From Paenibacillus aceris (GTDB lineage Bacteria > Bacillota > Bacilli > Paenibacillales > NBRC-103111), in the NCBI RefSeq assembly GCF_017874035.1, contig NZ_JAGGKV010000015.1:62001-126000 (forward strand): DNA of 64,000 bases. Reading direction: 5' to 3'. The notes beneath the pieces are model-generated. The model searched no databases. It had not been told where the DNA came from and saw only the letters and a program-made list of their open reading frames with translations. This document shows, piece by piece, positions 17,275 to 26,700 of the stretch (the stretch's first letter is position 1; each line of letters opens with the position of its first letter). The translations under genes and the position numbers were made by a program.

Positions 17275-18588
17275 TTGAAAAGTTACTTCCAAGGCCATGC
17301 GGTAAGAATCAGGGGCTATGCAGAAAGATGGATTCACGTTGGGATCCTTGCTTCAGTACTCAAATGGATTGTAATTGGTGGACTTGTCGGTATTTTTACT
17401 GGTTCTGCGTCTGCTCTGTTCTTGACGAGTTTGAATTGGGCAACAGATACACGAACGAACCATTCATGGTTGTTATGGCTTTTGCCTGTCGGTGGTGCAG
17501 TCGTCAGTTACCTATACTTTAAGTTTGGCAAAGATTCGTCTAAAGGTAATAACCTCATTTTAGAGCAAATACACGAAGGCAATGGGACGATCCCTTTCCG
17601 AATGGCACCGCTCGTTCTATTTGGAACCATCGTCACCCATTTGTTCGGAGGTTCGGCAGGCCGGGAAGGAACAGCTGTACAAATGGGGGGAAGTTTATCC
17701 GAATGGATCTGTAATGTCCTCAAACTTAATCCACTCGACCGTAAAATCATTTTGATGTGTGGAATAAGCAGCGGCTTCGGCTCTGTATTCGGCACTCCCT
17801 TAGCAGGTACGGTATTTGGCCTTGAAGTTCTTGTTATTGGACTCGTCAGGTACGAAGCTCTGATTCCGTGTTTTATTGCAAGTCTCGTAGGGGATAAAGT
17901 TACCACAGCTTGGGGAATCCATCATCTCCATTATTACATGGGGGCAATACCAGATTTTAGCACCCTTCTCTTGTTTAAGGTCGTTGTTGCTTCCGTCTTG
18001 TTTGGATTAGCAGGCTTACTCTTTAGTGAACTAACCCATCGTCTAAAGACATTATTTACGAAAGTGTTCAAGAATCCGGTTATGAAGAGCTTTTGTGGCG
18101 GATTCATGATTATCGGAATGGTATACCTTTTTGGTACAAGCAATTATCTTGGCTTGGGTATTCCACTAATACAGCAGTCATTCAGTGAGAGTGTGCCCCC
18201 CTTTACCTTCTTGCTTAAAACAATTTTTACCTCAGTCACATTAGGAGCAGGTTTTCAAGGTGGAGAAGTCACCCCATTGTTTGTAATTGGTTCGACACTG
18301 GGAAGTTCGCTAGCACACTACTTACATCTATCTGCTCCGTTCCTAGCGGCAATTGGTTTTATCTCTGTATTCAGCGGCGCAACTAACACGCCTATCGCTT
18401 GTTTCATTATGGGAATCGAACTATTCGGAGCGGAAGGTGCTATGTATATGTTTATCGGTTGTATCATTAGCTTCTTGTTTTCAGGTCACACCGGAATTTA
18501 TGTAGCCCAAAGGATCGGCATTTCAAAAAGCAGGAGTGTCATCATAGGAGAAAATGCTACTCTTGGCTCTCTGTACAACAAAAAGTAA
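17275..18588 (+). CDS. CLC-family fluoride exporter (CLC-F / EriC-F type)
   Basis: A roughly 437-residue CLC protein with about ten or more membrane helices. Recognisable CLC elements are GGSAGREGTAVQ (the GxEGx selectivity region), SGFGSVFGTPLAG and GFQGGEVTPLF. At the position of the usual GSGIP serine it has GNNLI, consistent with the fluoride-specific CLC-F branch. Control by a fluoride riboswitch 36 bp upstream supports fluoride/proton antiport. An ATG lies at 17257, but it overlaps the only good ribosome binding site (AAGGAG); TTG 17275, 9 nt after that site, is the better start. Confidence 0.9.
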   Translation: MKSYFQGHAVRIRGYAERWIHVGILASVLKWIVIGGLVGIFTGSASALFLTSLNWATDTRTNHSWLLWLLPVGGAVVSYLYFKFGKDSSKGNNLILEQIHEGNGTIPFRMAPLVLFGTIVTHLFGGSAGREGTAVQMGGSLSEWICNVLKLNPLDRKIILMCGISSGFGSVFGTPLAGTVFGLEVLVIGLVRYEALIPCFIASLVGDKVTTAWGIHHLHYYMGAIPDFSTLLLFKVVVASVLFGLAGLLFSELTHRLKTLFTKVFKNPVMKSFCGGFMIIGMVYLFGTSNYLGLGIPLIQQSFSESVPPFTFLLKTIFTSVTLGAGFQGGEVTPLFVIGSTLGSSLAHYLHLSAPFLAAIGFISVFSGATNTPIACFIMGIELFGAEGAMYMFIGCIISFLFSGHTGIYVAQRIGISKSRSVIIGENATLGSLYNKK

Positions 18589-18629
18589 TGGTATCTAGGG
18601 GGATTAGGTGAGACACAAAATACCTCACC

Positions 18630-18674
18630 GCAACACAAAGAGGTTCCAACTGAGTTGGGGCCTCTTTGTGTTGC
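18630..18674. terminator. 14-bp stem-loop after the CLC gene
   Basis: GCAACACAAAGAGG pairs with CCTCTTTGTGTTGC around a 17-nt loop. No clear T-run follows on the plus strand. The remaining 18675-18855 shows no gene. Confidence 0.5.
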
Positions 18675-18855
18675 TGCGCTAAACTTCCCTTTACTTCCCT
18701 CGGACAACGGCAGCCATTCGTGTGCTGCCTTCACTGGTATTTTATTAAGCGATCGTTCTGCTTTAGCTCAATCAAGTATGAGTCTTATGAATCCAAACTT
18801 AGTCCATTGACAAGAAAATCACCTTGCTCAATTTTCATTACTCAGCCCCGGCTCT

Positions 18856-19386
18856 TTATAGCTGGATCCAAAAGCGTCTAACAATATTTCCGTTATCCTC
18901 CACTAATTCCGATTCAAATCGGCCTCCGTTTTTTATAATAGTTTTTTCAGATGCATAATTACACTTATCACAAACAAGAAGAACCTTCTCCAGACCCATA
19001 ATTTTTGTTAGTTCTAAGGTTAATGCCAAAAGTTCAGATGCATAACCTTTTCGTCTTTCCGACGGTCGAATTCCATACCCAATATGCCCGCCGCAGTTCA
19101 GTAGTTTTACGTTGAGTCTATGCCTTACATTTACAGCACCAATAATTTTTTTTGAGTCATCATTTAATAGCCAGTATGTAGAGTGAGGAACAAAATTTCC
19201 GTCAATTATCTTACCTTCTGAATCTTGTGAGTACAAAAAATTCAGCATGCCAGTGAAATCATAAGGTTCTTTTTCTACAACCCATGGAACGATATTTTCA
19301 CCACTGGATTTCCAATCTTCATAAAACGATATGTATTCATCCTTATAGTCAGCTGATGGTTGTACCAACCTATTCGAAATTTGCAT
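18856..19386 (-). CDS. GNAT-family N-acetyltransferase
   Basis: A 176-residue acetyl-CoA-dependent acetyltransferase. The acetyl-CoA loop is GYGIRPSERRKGYASELL (R/Q-x-x-G-x-G/A form), with a following helix and NYASEKTIIKNGG near the C-terminus. Such small Bacillota proteins acetylate proteins, amines or antibiotics; the substrate here cannot be told. ATG 19386 follows GGAGG by 6 nt. It stands alone between the CLC gene and a DinB-family gene on the same strand. Confidence 0.88.
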   Translation of the reverse strand: MQISNRLVQPSADYKDEYISFYEDWKSSGENIVPWVVEKEPYDFTGMLNFLYSQDSEGKIIDGNFVPHSTYWLLNDDSKKIIGAVNVRHRLNVKLLNCGGHIGYGIRPSERRKGYASELLALTLELTKIMGLEKVLLVCDKCNYASEKTIIKNGGRFESELVEDNGNIVRRFWIQL

Positions 19387-19472
19387 CTCTCAGCCTCCGA
19401 ATGTAAATTTTATCCATAGTATCATTCAGCAGATAAATTCGCAATACTCTAATTGGTTATTCATTGACAAAA

Positions 19473-19505
19473 TTAAAGGAGTAGCTGCCGCGACAAACTA
19501 CTCCT
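19473..19505 (-). terminator. Intrinsic terminator after the DinB-family gene
   Basis: AGGAGTAG/CTACTCCT stem (19498-19505 with 19477-19484) followed on the minus strand by TTAATTTTG. Confidence 0.65.
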
Positions 19506-19540
19506 ATTAGTTGAATGATCGCCTCAAATATTTCAGCGCA

Positions 19541-20017
19541 TTAGCGGGATAACAACGATTTATAAAGTTTAATGACGCTCAAATGCATACCCTCATGGTA
19601 TAAATTGAAGCTGAGGAATTGTTCCGGCGTTTCCAGAGTCATCCCAGCAGACGTGGTATAAGGCGGAACAAGCTTTTCCTGCAAGCGATGCTCCAAAACT
19701 TTACGTATCCGCTCTTGTTGTTCTTTTAGCAGAATCTCTAGTTCCTGCAAGTTCGGCACGGGAATGGAATCTGATTTGTTGGCAGGTGAAGTACCATATT
19801 CAAACTGTTCATTAAACCCATCGGGCAAGTGTTGTGGAAGGCCCAAATATTGAAAGGCGAACCGTTCTAAGACAACATAAATGTGCCCCAAATTCCAGCG
19901 TATCGTATTTCGGAATCCCTCGGGGATCCGATCTGCGCTTTCCTCAGTGACTCCCTCCATCATTTTTAGGGTTTGGCCTCTTACAAATGCCATCTGCTTA
20001 AATAAAAAGTGTTCCAT
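19541..20017 (-). CDS. DinB-superfamily protein
   Basis: A 158-residue four-helix-bundle protein of the DinB/YfiT-like superfamily, probably a metal-dependent thiol-transferase or unknown enzyme. The three metal-binding His positions appear in NTIRWNLGHIYVV and FNLYHEGMHLSVI. The frame opens at a GTG five codons earlier, but ATG 20017 has GGGAG 8 nt upstream, whereas the GTG overlaps that site. Not linked to its neighbours by spacing. A second, unrelated DinB-family gene lies at 63191. Confidence 0.82.
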   Translation of the reverse strand: MEHFLFKQMAFVRGQTLKMMEGVTEESADRIPEGFRNTIRWNLGHIYVVLERFAFQYLGLPQHLPDGFNEQFEYGTSPANKSDSIPVPNLQELEILLKEQQERIRKVLEHRLQEKLVPPYTTSAGMTLETPEQFLSFNLYHEGMHLSVIKLYKSLLSR

Positions 20018-20150
20018 CGTCTTCACTCCCACTTTGTTTATATTAGCGATAATTTACCACATTTTACCTCTACGAACTACATTATTTTAAAACTATCCTG
20101 CCTGTTAGCAAAGTGAAGAGCTGCCACCCGGCAGCCCTTCAAATGTTTAA

Positions 20151-20348
20151 CTATCGTTCCCTCGCTAGCGTGATCATGATGGGTTTAATACCCATAATCG
20201 TAATTTTTTCACCACCAATTCCCTTAAAAAAATTTAGATGACTCTCCTTGGAAAACTTTAGCTCTGAAATTAAGAACGCCTCCAATACATTCGCTTCAAT
20301 TCTTTGAGAATGCGTTTCATCGAAAAAAATATTTATAAAATCGTACAT
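20151..20348 (-). CDS. Hypothetical 65-residue protein
   Basis: Unrecognised small protein starting MYDFINIFFDE and ending MGIKPIMITLARER. ATG 20348 follows GGAAG by 6 nt; a TTG start six codons earlier is also open. A hairpin (GGGCTGCC/GGCAGC, 20112-20140) lies past its stop. It may be a remnant: just upstream on the same strand is a fragment of another frame. Low certainty that it is expressed. Confidence 0.4.
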   Translation of the reverse strand: MYDFINIFFDETHSQRIEANVLEAFLISELKFSKESHLNFFKGIGGEKITIMGIKPIMITLARER

Positions 20349-20729
20349 GCTATTCTTCCAAATCAATGAGAGTTACTGTCCCATTATCCAGCCCAATTGC
20401 TTAATGACAAAAATAGCAGCTGCAGCGGCGATCTGCTCACTGGTCTGTTTCAATTAAAGCTCTACGTCCCTAGGTTGAATGGTTACACCTCCCGCATGAG
20501 GGTTCCCCATTGAACTGTTGAATCCTTTTTGACTGCGAAAACCTGCTCGTTACCATGAAGAAAAAAGTGACCCACAGCAACAGGCTGTGAGTCATAATTA
20601 TTTATATTTTAAAGGGGGGGGCAGTTTTATTATAGGCTTGATTCATTAAAGCCCTATGAAAATAAGAATTCATTATTGTTACATTTATTCCACTAACGTT
20701 TCAGTTAGTTCAATGGTTTGGTGTTTGTT
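20349..20729. other. Gene-poor stretch with a decayed reading-frame fragment and a terminator
   Basis: On the minus strand about 20380-20450 encodes IAAAAAIFVIKQLGWIMGQ before a stop, without a start of its own; a relative occurs near 29,470. At 20561-20594 AAAAAAGTGACCCACAGC pairs with GCTGTGAGTCA, an intrinsic terminator on the minus strand for the SMI1/KNR4 gene. Nothing else is recognisable. Confidence 0.5.
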
Positions 20730-21164
20730 TTATACACTAATTGTCCCATTAATCCAACCTTTTATAAAACTTGATAAAGAAGAACTTATCCATGTTCTAC
20801 TATCATCTTCATGGTTCCACACATAAATATCGTTTCTTACAATCTTCCCGTTTAGAATAGGGAAAGCAAATTGATTTCCATTTCCAGCATCAGCAAAAAA
20901 CAAAAGGTGATCGAATGGCATATAGAGTTCTTTAAAATCTTTATTATTTCTAAATTCAAAATTGTCCTTTTTTATTCGTTCAAGTGTCCAAATAATGTCG
21001 CAACCGTACTCACCAATTACTCCGTTACTCTCAAGCAATAGTCCCTTTAATGATTTTGGAAGTTCAACTTGCAGTAAACTTTCAAGTTCTAACAATTGAG
21101 ACTCTGTAACAGGTAATTGGAACTTATAATCTTTAGTCAGTTCATTGATTAGATCCATCCACAT
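20730..21164 (-). CDS. SMI1/KNR4 (SUKH) family protein
   Basis: A 144-residue SUKH-fold protein: ESQLLELESLLQVELPKSLKGLLLESNG is the typical opening (helix, LP-x-S/D-Y/L, then NG), followed by the DIIWTLERI and DHLLFFADAGNGNQFAFPI strands and a final WISSSLSSFIKGWI helix. Many family members are immunity proteins against contact-dependent or secreted nuclease toxins, but no toxin gene is visible nearby, so it may be an orphan immunity gene. Start ATG 21164, with GAAGGTG about 10 nt upstream; the third codon is also ATG. Confidence 0.85.
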   Translation of the reverse strand: MWMDLINELTKDYKFQLPVTESQLLELESLLQVELPKSLKGLLLESNGVIGEYGCDIIWTLERIKKDNFEFRNNKDFKELYMPFDHLLFFADAGNGNQFAFPILNGKIVRNDIYVWNHEDDSRTWISSSLSSFIKGWINGTISV

Positions 21165-21325
21165 ACAATTTTTTCACCTTCACTATATCAACAAATTAAT
21201 CCATTTAATTAATAAATGCGGCACAAGCCACGTTAACTTAATCACTCCTGCAATCCGTCGGGAATGAGACAATCTTCTTGTCATCCGACACTTATTGACA
21301 TTATAATGGGTCCATTATGTACAAT

Positions 21326-21409
21326 TTATCGGCAGTGACATTTAAGTCACCTCAGATTCATTTATGGGCTTTATTGAATTGGTCTACTTCAAATGTCATT
21401 TACCGATAA
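21326..21409. promoter_or_regulatory. Long-spaced inverted repeat upstream of the M24 peptidase
   Basis: TTATCGGCAGTGACATTT (21326-21343) is mirrored by AAATGTCATTTACCGATAA (21391-21409), differing only in the centre. A smaller palindrome ATAATGGGTCCATTAT lies at 21302-21317. Both fall in the non-coding 21165-21466, so they could form a structured leader or a looped operator. Confidence 0.4.
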
Positions 21410-21466
21410 TGCTAATGATGGATTATTTTATATCTGTGAACAGCGAAAGGACGGTTGATTGATTTA

Positions 21467-22555
21467 ATGAATACTCGTATTGAACAGCTAACTGCATACA
21501 TGGATCGACGGGCGATCGATGCCGTACTGATTACGATGCCGAAGCATGTGTATTATTTGACCGGTTTTGCGAGTGACCCGCATGAGCGTTTTCTCGGTCT
21601 GCTGATTCCGCGCGGAGCCGAACCGCTGCTAATCGTACCGGCTCTGGACCTTGAAGCAGCGCAAGCCACATCGTCCGTGAAGGAGATCCATACCCATACG
21701 GATACCGATAACCCATACGAAGTTCTCAGCAAGCTTATGCCGGCGGGAGTCCAGACACTGGGACTGGAAAAGGACTATATGACTGTCAGCCGGTTCGAGG
21801 CAATTAGCCAAGCGGTAGGTGCAGCCGTTTATGCGGATATCGACGAACCGCTGCGTGAGATGCGCGTCATTAAGACTCCGGACGAAGTGATGCGCATGAA
21901 GCATGCGGTGCGGATCATCGAGGATGTGCTGCGCGCCGGCATCGCGCAAGTGAAGCCTGGCGTTACGGAGATTGAGCTTGTGGCGGAGCTGGAGTACCAG
22001 ATGAAGAAGCTCGGTGCGAGCGGACCTTCCTTCTCGACGATGGTGCTGGCTGGCGAGAAATCTGCGCTGCCGCATGGCACTCCGGGCTCACGGGCCGTCC
22101 GCGAAGGAGAGCTGCTCTTGTTCGACCTCGGCGTCTATGCGGACGGATATGCATCGGATATTACGCGAACGTTCGCGGTAGGCGATATTTCGGAAGAGCA
22201 GGCGAAAATTTATCAGACGGTACTTCAGGCGAACCTGCAGGCCATTGAAGCAACTCGCCCCGGCGCTACGTTGGCCAGCCTAGACCACGCGGCGCGCGAG
22301 CACATCGCCAACGCCGGCTACGGGACGTATTTCATGCACCGGCTCGGGCACGGCCTTGGCATGGATGTGCACGAGTATCCGTCCGTGCACGGCCATAACC
22401 AGGAGCTGCTGCGCAGCGGCATGGTCTTCACGATTGAGCCGGGCATCTACGTACCGGGCGTCGGCGGCGTGCGGATCGAGGATGATGTGCTCGTCACGGA
22501 CAGCGGCGTCGAGGTGCTGACGTCGTTCCCGAAGGGACTTACCGTCATCGGGTAA
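21467..22555 (+). CDS. M24-family metallopeptidase (Xaa-Pro aminopeptidase-like)
   Basis: About 362 residues: an N-terminal creatinase-type domain, then the pita-bread catalytic domain. All five metal ligands are visible: Asp in LLFDLGVYADG, Asp in ASDITRTF, His in HRLGHGLGMDVHE, Glu in FTIEPGIY and Glu in GVRIEDDVLV. It would cleave Xaa-Pro dipeptides with two Mn/Co/Zn ions in the cytoplasm. The start is uncertain: ATG 21467 and TTG 21455 are both possible and the nearby AAAGGA is poorly placed for either. It is more GC-rich than its neighbours, as expected of a conserved core gene, and is followed by an intrinsic terminator. Confidence 0.9.
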   Translation: MNTRIEQLTAYMDRRAIDAVLITMPKHVYYLTGFASDPHERFLGLLIPRGAEPLLIVPALDLEAAQATSSVKEIHTHTDTDNPYEVLSKLMPAGVQTLGLEKDYMTVSRFEAISQAVGAAVYADIDEPLREMRVIKTPDEVMRMKHAVRIIEDVLRAGIAQVKPGVTEIELVAELEYQMKKLGASGPSFSTMVLAGEKSALPHGTPGSRAVREGELLLFDLGVYADGYASDITRTFAVGDISEEQAKIYQTVLQANLQAIEATRPGATLASLDHAAREHIANAGYGTYFMHRLGHGLGMDVHEYPSVHGHNQELLRSGMVFTIEPGIYVPGVGGVRIEDDVLVTDSGVEVLTSFPKGLTVIG

Positions 22556-22571
22556 ACGGTTCTATACAAAA

Positions 22572-22600
22572 GACAAAGCCAGCTTATGCTGGCTTTTGTC
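22572..22600 (+). terminator. Intrinsic terminator of the M24 peptidase
   Basis: GACAAAGCCAGC-TTAT-GCTGGCTTTTGTC, with T4 inside the 3' arm. The following 22601-22794 holds no recognisable gene. Confidence 0.85.
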
Positions 22601-22794
22601 GCATCGGAGCAGCCTCGCGGTTCGCCCGGGGAGCGAGTCGAGCCCTCCTCCTGTCCTCGCATCGACTGTCGATCGATATCGCGGCAGCCTGATGGTGCGT
22701 AGTATGCCATGTATCATAATCGCCATTATTCCCCCCGTTGAATTGTCGTATGGTAACGGAAATAATGCACTCTCATTCTCCGTCGTAATCGAAA

Positions 22795-23397
22795 TCAATC
22801 CACATGAAATACGATATCATCCCCTGTCGGTTTATCCATCATGGGAGAACCGAGCTCCCTAAAGACAAAATTCATACCCGAAATATCGTCAGGTAATGCT
22901 GGCGATACAACATAGTTAAAGGATAAATGCCCTGGACTCCCTCCCCCACTATCCATATGACATTGGTAATTTTCCCCTAGATACAATTCGAAGTGTCTTG
23001 TTTTATTCGAATTTACCGAGTGGTCACTCGTAACATCCCAATCAATATTAAAAGTAATTAAGCTTGCATTACTATATTGCCGCATAGAGGTCACCGAATA
23101 AAAAAACTCTTCGTGATTCACGGATTTCAAAATAGGGACATGTTTTCTGAATCCAGAAGGTTCAACTATCGGTTTATAATTCTCTTCATTTCTCAGGACG
23201 TGGAACACTGATTTCAAGTAATCCTCGTAGAGGTGAAAAGAAATTGCCCATTTCTTAATATGCTCGAATGGCGGATAACCTGGATTATTGTTCGAGATTT
23301 CTTTGCGTTGTTTAAGCAATTCGCAAATTTTCTCATCAATAAGGAATATTCGCTCTTCATAATGCTCGGTAGGACGTTCAAATGGCATTCGTTTCAC
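22795..23397 (-). CDS. Hypothetical protein, ~200 residues
   Basis: Unrecognised soluble protein. The N-terminal region (ERIFLIDEKICELLKQRKEIS) resembles the first helix of chorismate mutase-like proteins, which is suggestive only. The rest is beta-rich, with a conserved-looking GGGSPGHLSFNYVV near the end. GTG 23397 has AGGAGG at 7 nt; the ATG two codons earlier sits only 1 nt from that site. No signal peptide or membrane segment. Single gene. Confidence 0.65.
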   Translation of the reverse strand: MKRMPFERPTEHYEERIFLIDEKICELLKQRKEISNNNPGYPPFEHIKKWAISFHLYEDYLKSVFHVLRNEENYKPIVEPSGFRKHVPILKSVNHEEFFYSVTSMRQYSNASLITFNIDWDVTSDHSVNSNKTRHFELYLGENYQCHMDSGGGSPGHLSFNYVVSPALPDDISGMNFVFRELGSPMMDKPTGDDIVFHVD

Positions 23398-23633
23398 TAA
23401 CATTCCTCCTCAGATTAACAATATTTTTGTAAACATACTCTAACAAATATATATCTGCTACGTATCCCCATTTGTTCAGTGAACTTCCTTCCGCCACAAA
23501 TTAAACGCTTAAATCATTTTAACACATATTGGAAGTATCCAGCCCTTTGTTGTTGAGGATGTTTTTGAAAGACATCTGCCCGTTAGCTTAATCACTAAGG
23601 GGTCTCCTGCAATCCGTCGGACAAAACCAATAA

Positions 23634-23665
23634 AAAACCCTCACCAATAAATGGTAAAGGGTTTT
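23634..23665. repeat. Dispersed AAAACCCT hairpin, copy 1
   Basis: AAAACCCTCACC-AATAAAT-GGTAAAGGGTTTT. Same arm sequences and AATAAAT loop as the elements at 46429 and 48036. It sits in the gene-less 23398-23770, which also has CCTGCAATCCGTCGG (near 23607), repeated near 21249. Confidence 0.75.
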
Positions 23666-23729
23666 GCGCTGCGCATCTCCTACCGGTGTACACCCTCCCT
23701 CCGGTTTACGCAGCATTCCATTAGTGAGT

Positions 23730-23762
23730 TGAAGGGAGGAAGGCGAAACCTCCCCCTTCTCA
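23730..23762 (-). terminator. Candidate terminator of the PL11 lyase gene
   Basis: GAAGGG-AGG pairs imperfectly with CCT-CCCCCTTC just past the lyase stop; no strong T-run. Confidence 0.4.
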
Positions 23763-23770
23763 ACCTATTG

Positions 23771-26700
23771 CTAATTCAAAATCTTGGTAGCAAGAATGGC
23801 CAGATCCTGAATATCTACCTTGCCGTCGCCGCTCAGGTCGAACTGCTGCCACGAGCTCCAGTCGGAATCCGCGGACGACTTACCGTAAGCTTGAACCGCC
23901 AACGCCAGGTCGCCGATGCTGATCTTGTTGTCATTGTTAAAGTCGCCGCCGATCGGCTTGATTACCGAATTCAGGAACGTCTGCAGCGCCGTCTGCAGTT
24001 GTGCTGCCGCCTGGTCCACCGCCGCCTGATCGGCTGCCGAGTTATTCGCAACCGACTTGGCCTGATCGATCACCGCCTGCAGCGCCGCCTTCGAGCCTTC
24101 CGGATAATTACCTACTCCGCTGCCCTCCGACGCTTGGTCATGCCTCGCCTGGGCGTCCGCAATCAACGCATTCAGAGCCGACTTATCTACCACCGCCTGC
24201 TGCTGAATTCTCAGGCTGTGACTTGTTCCGCCAAGTGTCGTCTCAACGCCATTTGCATCCGCAGTAACCAGCCTGCTGAGAAGGATCGATGTATTCCCTT
24301 CCGAATCCTGCTTCGCCCTCAGGCTCAGCTTCAACAGATACCCGTTCGGATCTGTCTGCTTTACACCAAGATGAACACCCAGCACGCGCAGCTTGCCGCC
24401 GACCTGTTTGTGATCGGCGATGACGAATTGCCCATCGGCCATTGTGACAGGATCGGATATCAGCTCCAGCATCGTCGGATCGAACTCGAAGGTCAGATCT
24501 TGCGCCATTATTCCGGACTCCAGATCCTTCCCACGGTAGATCAGCTCGAACGTTTCACCGGGCTGCACCGCTGTCGGTCCCGTCAATTTGATCTTGCTCT
24601 GGGCATTGGGAGCCATCGTTGGAATAGCAATGTCGGTCCTCATGGAGGGCAGCTTAGCCTCGTCGCCAAGATAGAAGCTGGCGAATCCCATCTGATCGTA
24701 GCCAGTGTTCTTGTTCGCCACACCGTTGCGGTACATCGGGTCGTGCATCAGCGTGCGGATGCCGTACTCCGTCGGCGACAGGGTCGTGACGATGGCTAGA
24801 CGGTTATTGCTAGCCCGGAGAATGAGCTCCTCACGCCAGTCTCCAAACATGTCGGCCTTAAGTGTGGGTGTGCTCTTATTGCCGGTCGACGTAAGGCCGG
24901 TCGCGAGATATGGAGTGGTCGCGAAGGTCATATCGTTGACCGTGCTGATGGTGGCGCTGCTGACAGCCATGGCCGTCAAGCCACTACCGAACCAGATGGC
25001 GTTCTGGCCGCTGCCCAGATTTCTACTGCCATTCAGGAGCTCACCGGTGATCATGCTCCTAGCGCCGTTCTGCGAGTATCCCTGCGCGCCTGGCCAACGG
25101 TTAGAGAAGTTGCCGGCCACCGCTCCCTCGGCATCAGTCCCGGCGTATACGCCGAAGATAAGCGAGTTTTCATTGACAATCTCACCCTGCTCGTTTAGCC
25201 GTTTGCCTTTCATCGGGTCGTGGGCCTCCGGACCGGGCAGCCAGCCGTACTGCTTGCCGTTGCGAATGTCGTCCAGAATATGCTCCTCGCTACCCGACCA
25301 CATTCTGATGTTGTTGTCCTTGGAGACAGGGAGCAGCGCGCTGCGGTCACCGTGGCGGAGGGGTGCCCACACGTTCAGCGGGTTGTTCCGGACCGCGTCG
25401 GTAGCGAACTCAAAGCTGTCAGCAACTGGAGGGATGCTGTTCTGCCCCTCGATTGTAGGCATGATATCTCCATTGAGTACCTTGGGCAGGATCATGGTCT
25501 TGTCGGCGTTCAGGCCGAGGACCATGGCTTTCATCACGATCTCATCCCGGCCGTCTCCGTCTAGGTCGGCGGTTTGGGTTTGATGGTTGCCACGGTTCTG
25601 GTAGTCGTAGGAGGTGCCGCCCAGAGCCCAGTACCGCGGGTCGGCCGAGTCGAAGCTGGCCTGGAGTTTGACCTTGCCGTTCACGATATTGTAGGCGGCG
25701 AATGTCGTCCTCGCGTAGTAGCCACGCTGCGAGACAGCATATTTGTTAACGCCGTCAAGAGCGGCCACGACGCCTAGATAGCGGTTCGCGCGGTTACCTT
25801 GCGCGTCACCCCATACGGCCGCCTTCCAGGGATGCTCAAGCCAGTAGGCTTCTTTCTCGGCCATTATCTGCGCTTTATAATCACTAGACGAACTACCGGC
25901 GCCGGCGCCGGGGAAGGCCAGATAGGAGAAATTACCGCGCTGGGATTCAGGCGTCATGGCCCAGTTTTCGCCGTCGACACTGCCCTTGTAGGGGAACGGA
26001 TATTTGGCGCTGTCTACGAGCACGCCTTTACCAGCTTCGTCGTCCCACTTATAAGCCGAGAAAAACTCCTGGTCGTCTTTGGCGGGGCCGATCGGGCCGA
26101 CGTGGTATGTCTTAATCCACCGTTTGATAGTCGGATCATTGACTCCGTCGTTGCCACCTCCAGCAATCGGGCTGCGGTAGGATATGGTGAAGCTGTTAAG
26201 GAGAGACCAGTAAGTGTCAAGAGCCTGTTCGTTGCCGGTGGCGAAGTATTCCTTGAACTTGTCCGTGGTGGCTTTCAGGCCATCCTCGCCGCCAACGACG
26301 GTGTTGAGGGTGTCCGGATATATGACGGACTGCGACTCTTCGTCCCAGTTGCCGATACGAGTTCCCAGGGCAGTTTTGAGCATTAGCTCAGCCTTGCCGT
26401 CACCGTCAAAGTCTTCACTGAACAGGGTGGTCTCGTGATCGTTGGCCGCTCTTACGTTATAGCCCATATCGATACGGAACAGCAGGGTTCCATCCAACTT
26501 GTACACGTCTATGTACTCGGGAGCGGTTAAGTTGTTACTGCCACTGAAGATCGGTTCGGAATACATGGGATCTTGCTGGGTACTGCGCCACTTAACGACG
26601 ATCTCGTATTCGCCGTCGCCGTCAAAATCGCCCACCGTCATGTCATGGGTGGAGTAGGCGCTGCTTTGCGACGTATATATCGCGCCGGTGCTGGTTTTCG

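Noticed and set aside
20730-21164. Toxin-immunity locus based on the SMI1/KNR4 protein
   Set aside because: No toxin, secretion or polymorphic-tip gene lies nearby, so a toxin-immunity system cannot be claimed.
23651-24799. Long plus-strand frames over the PL11 lyase (up to 382 codons)
   Set aside because: They are antisense shadows of a GC-rich gene; no ribosome binding site and Arg/Leu-rich nonsense composition.
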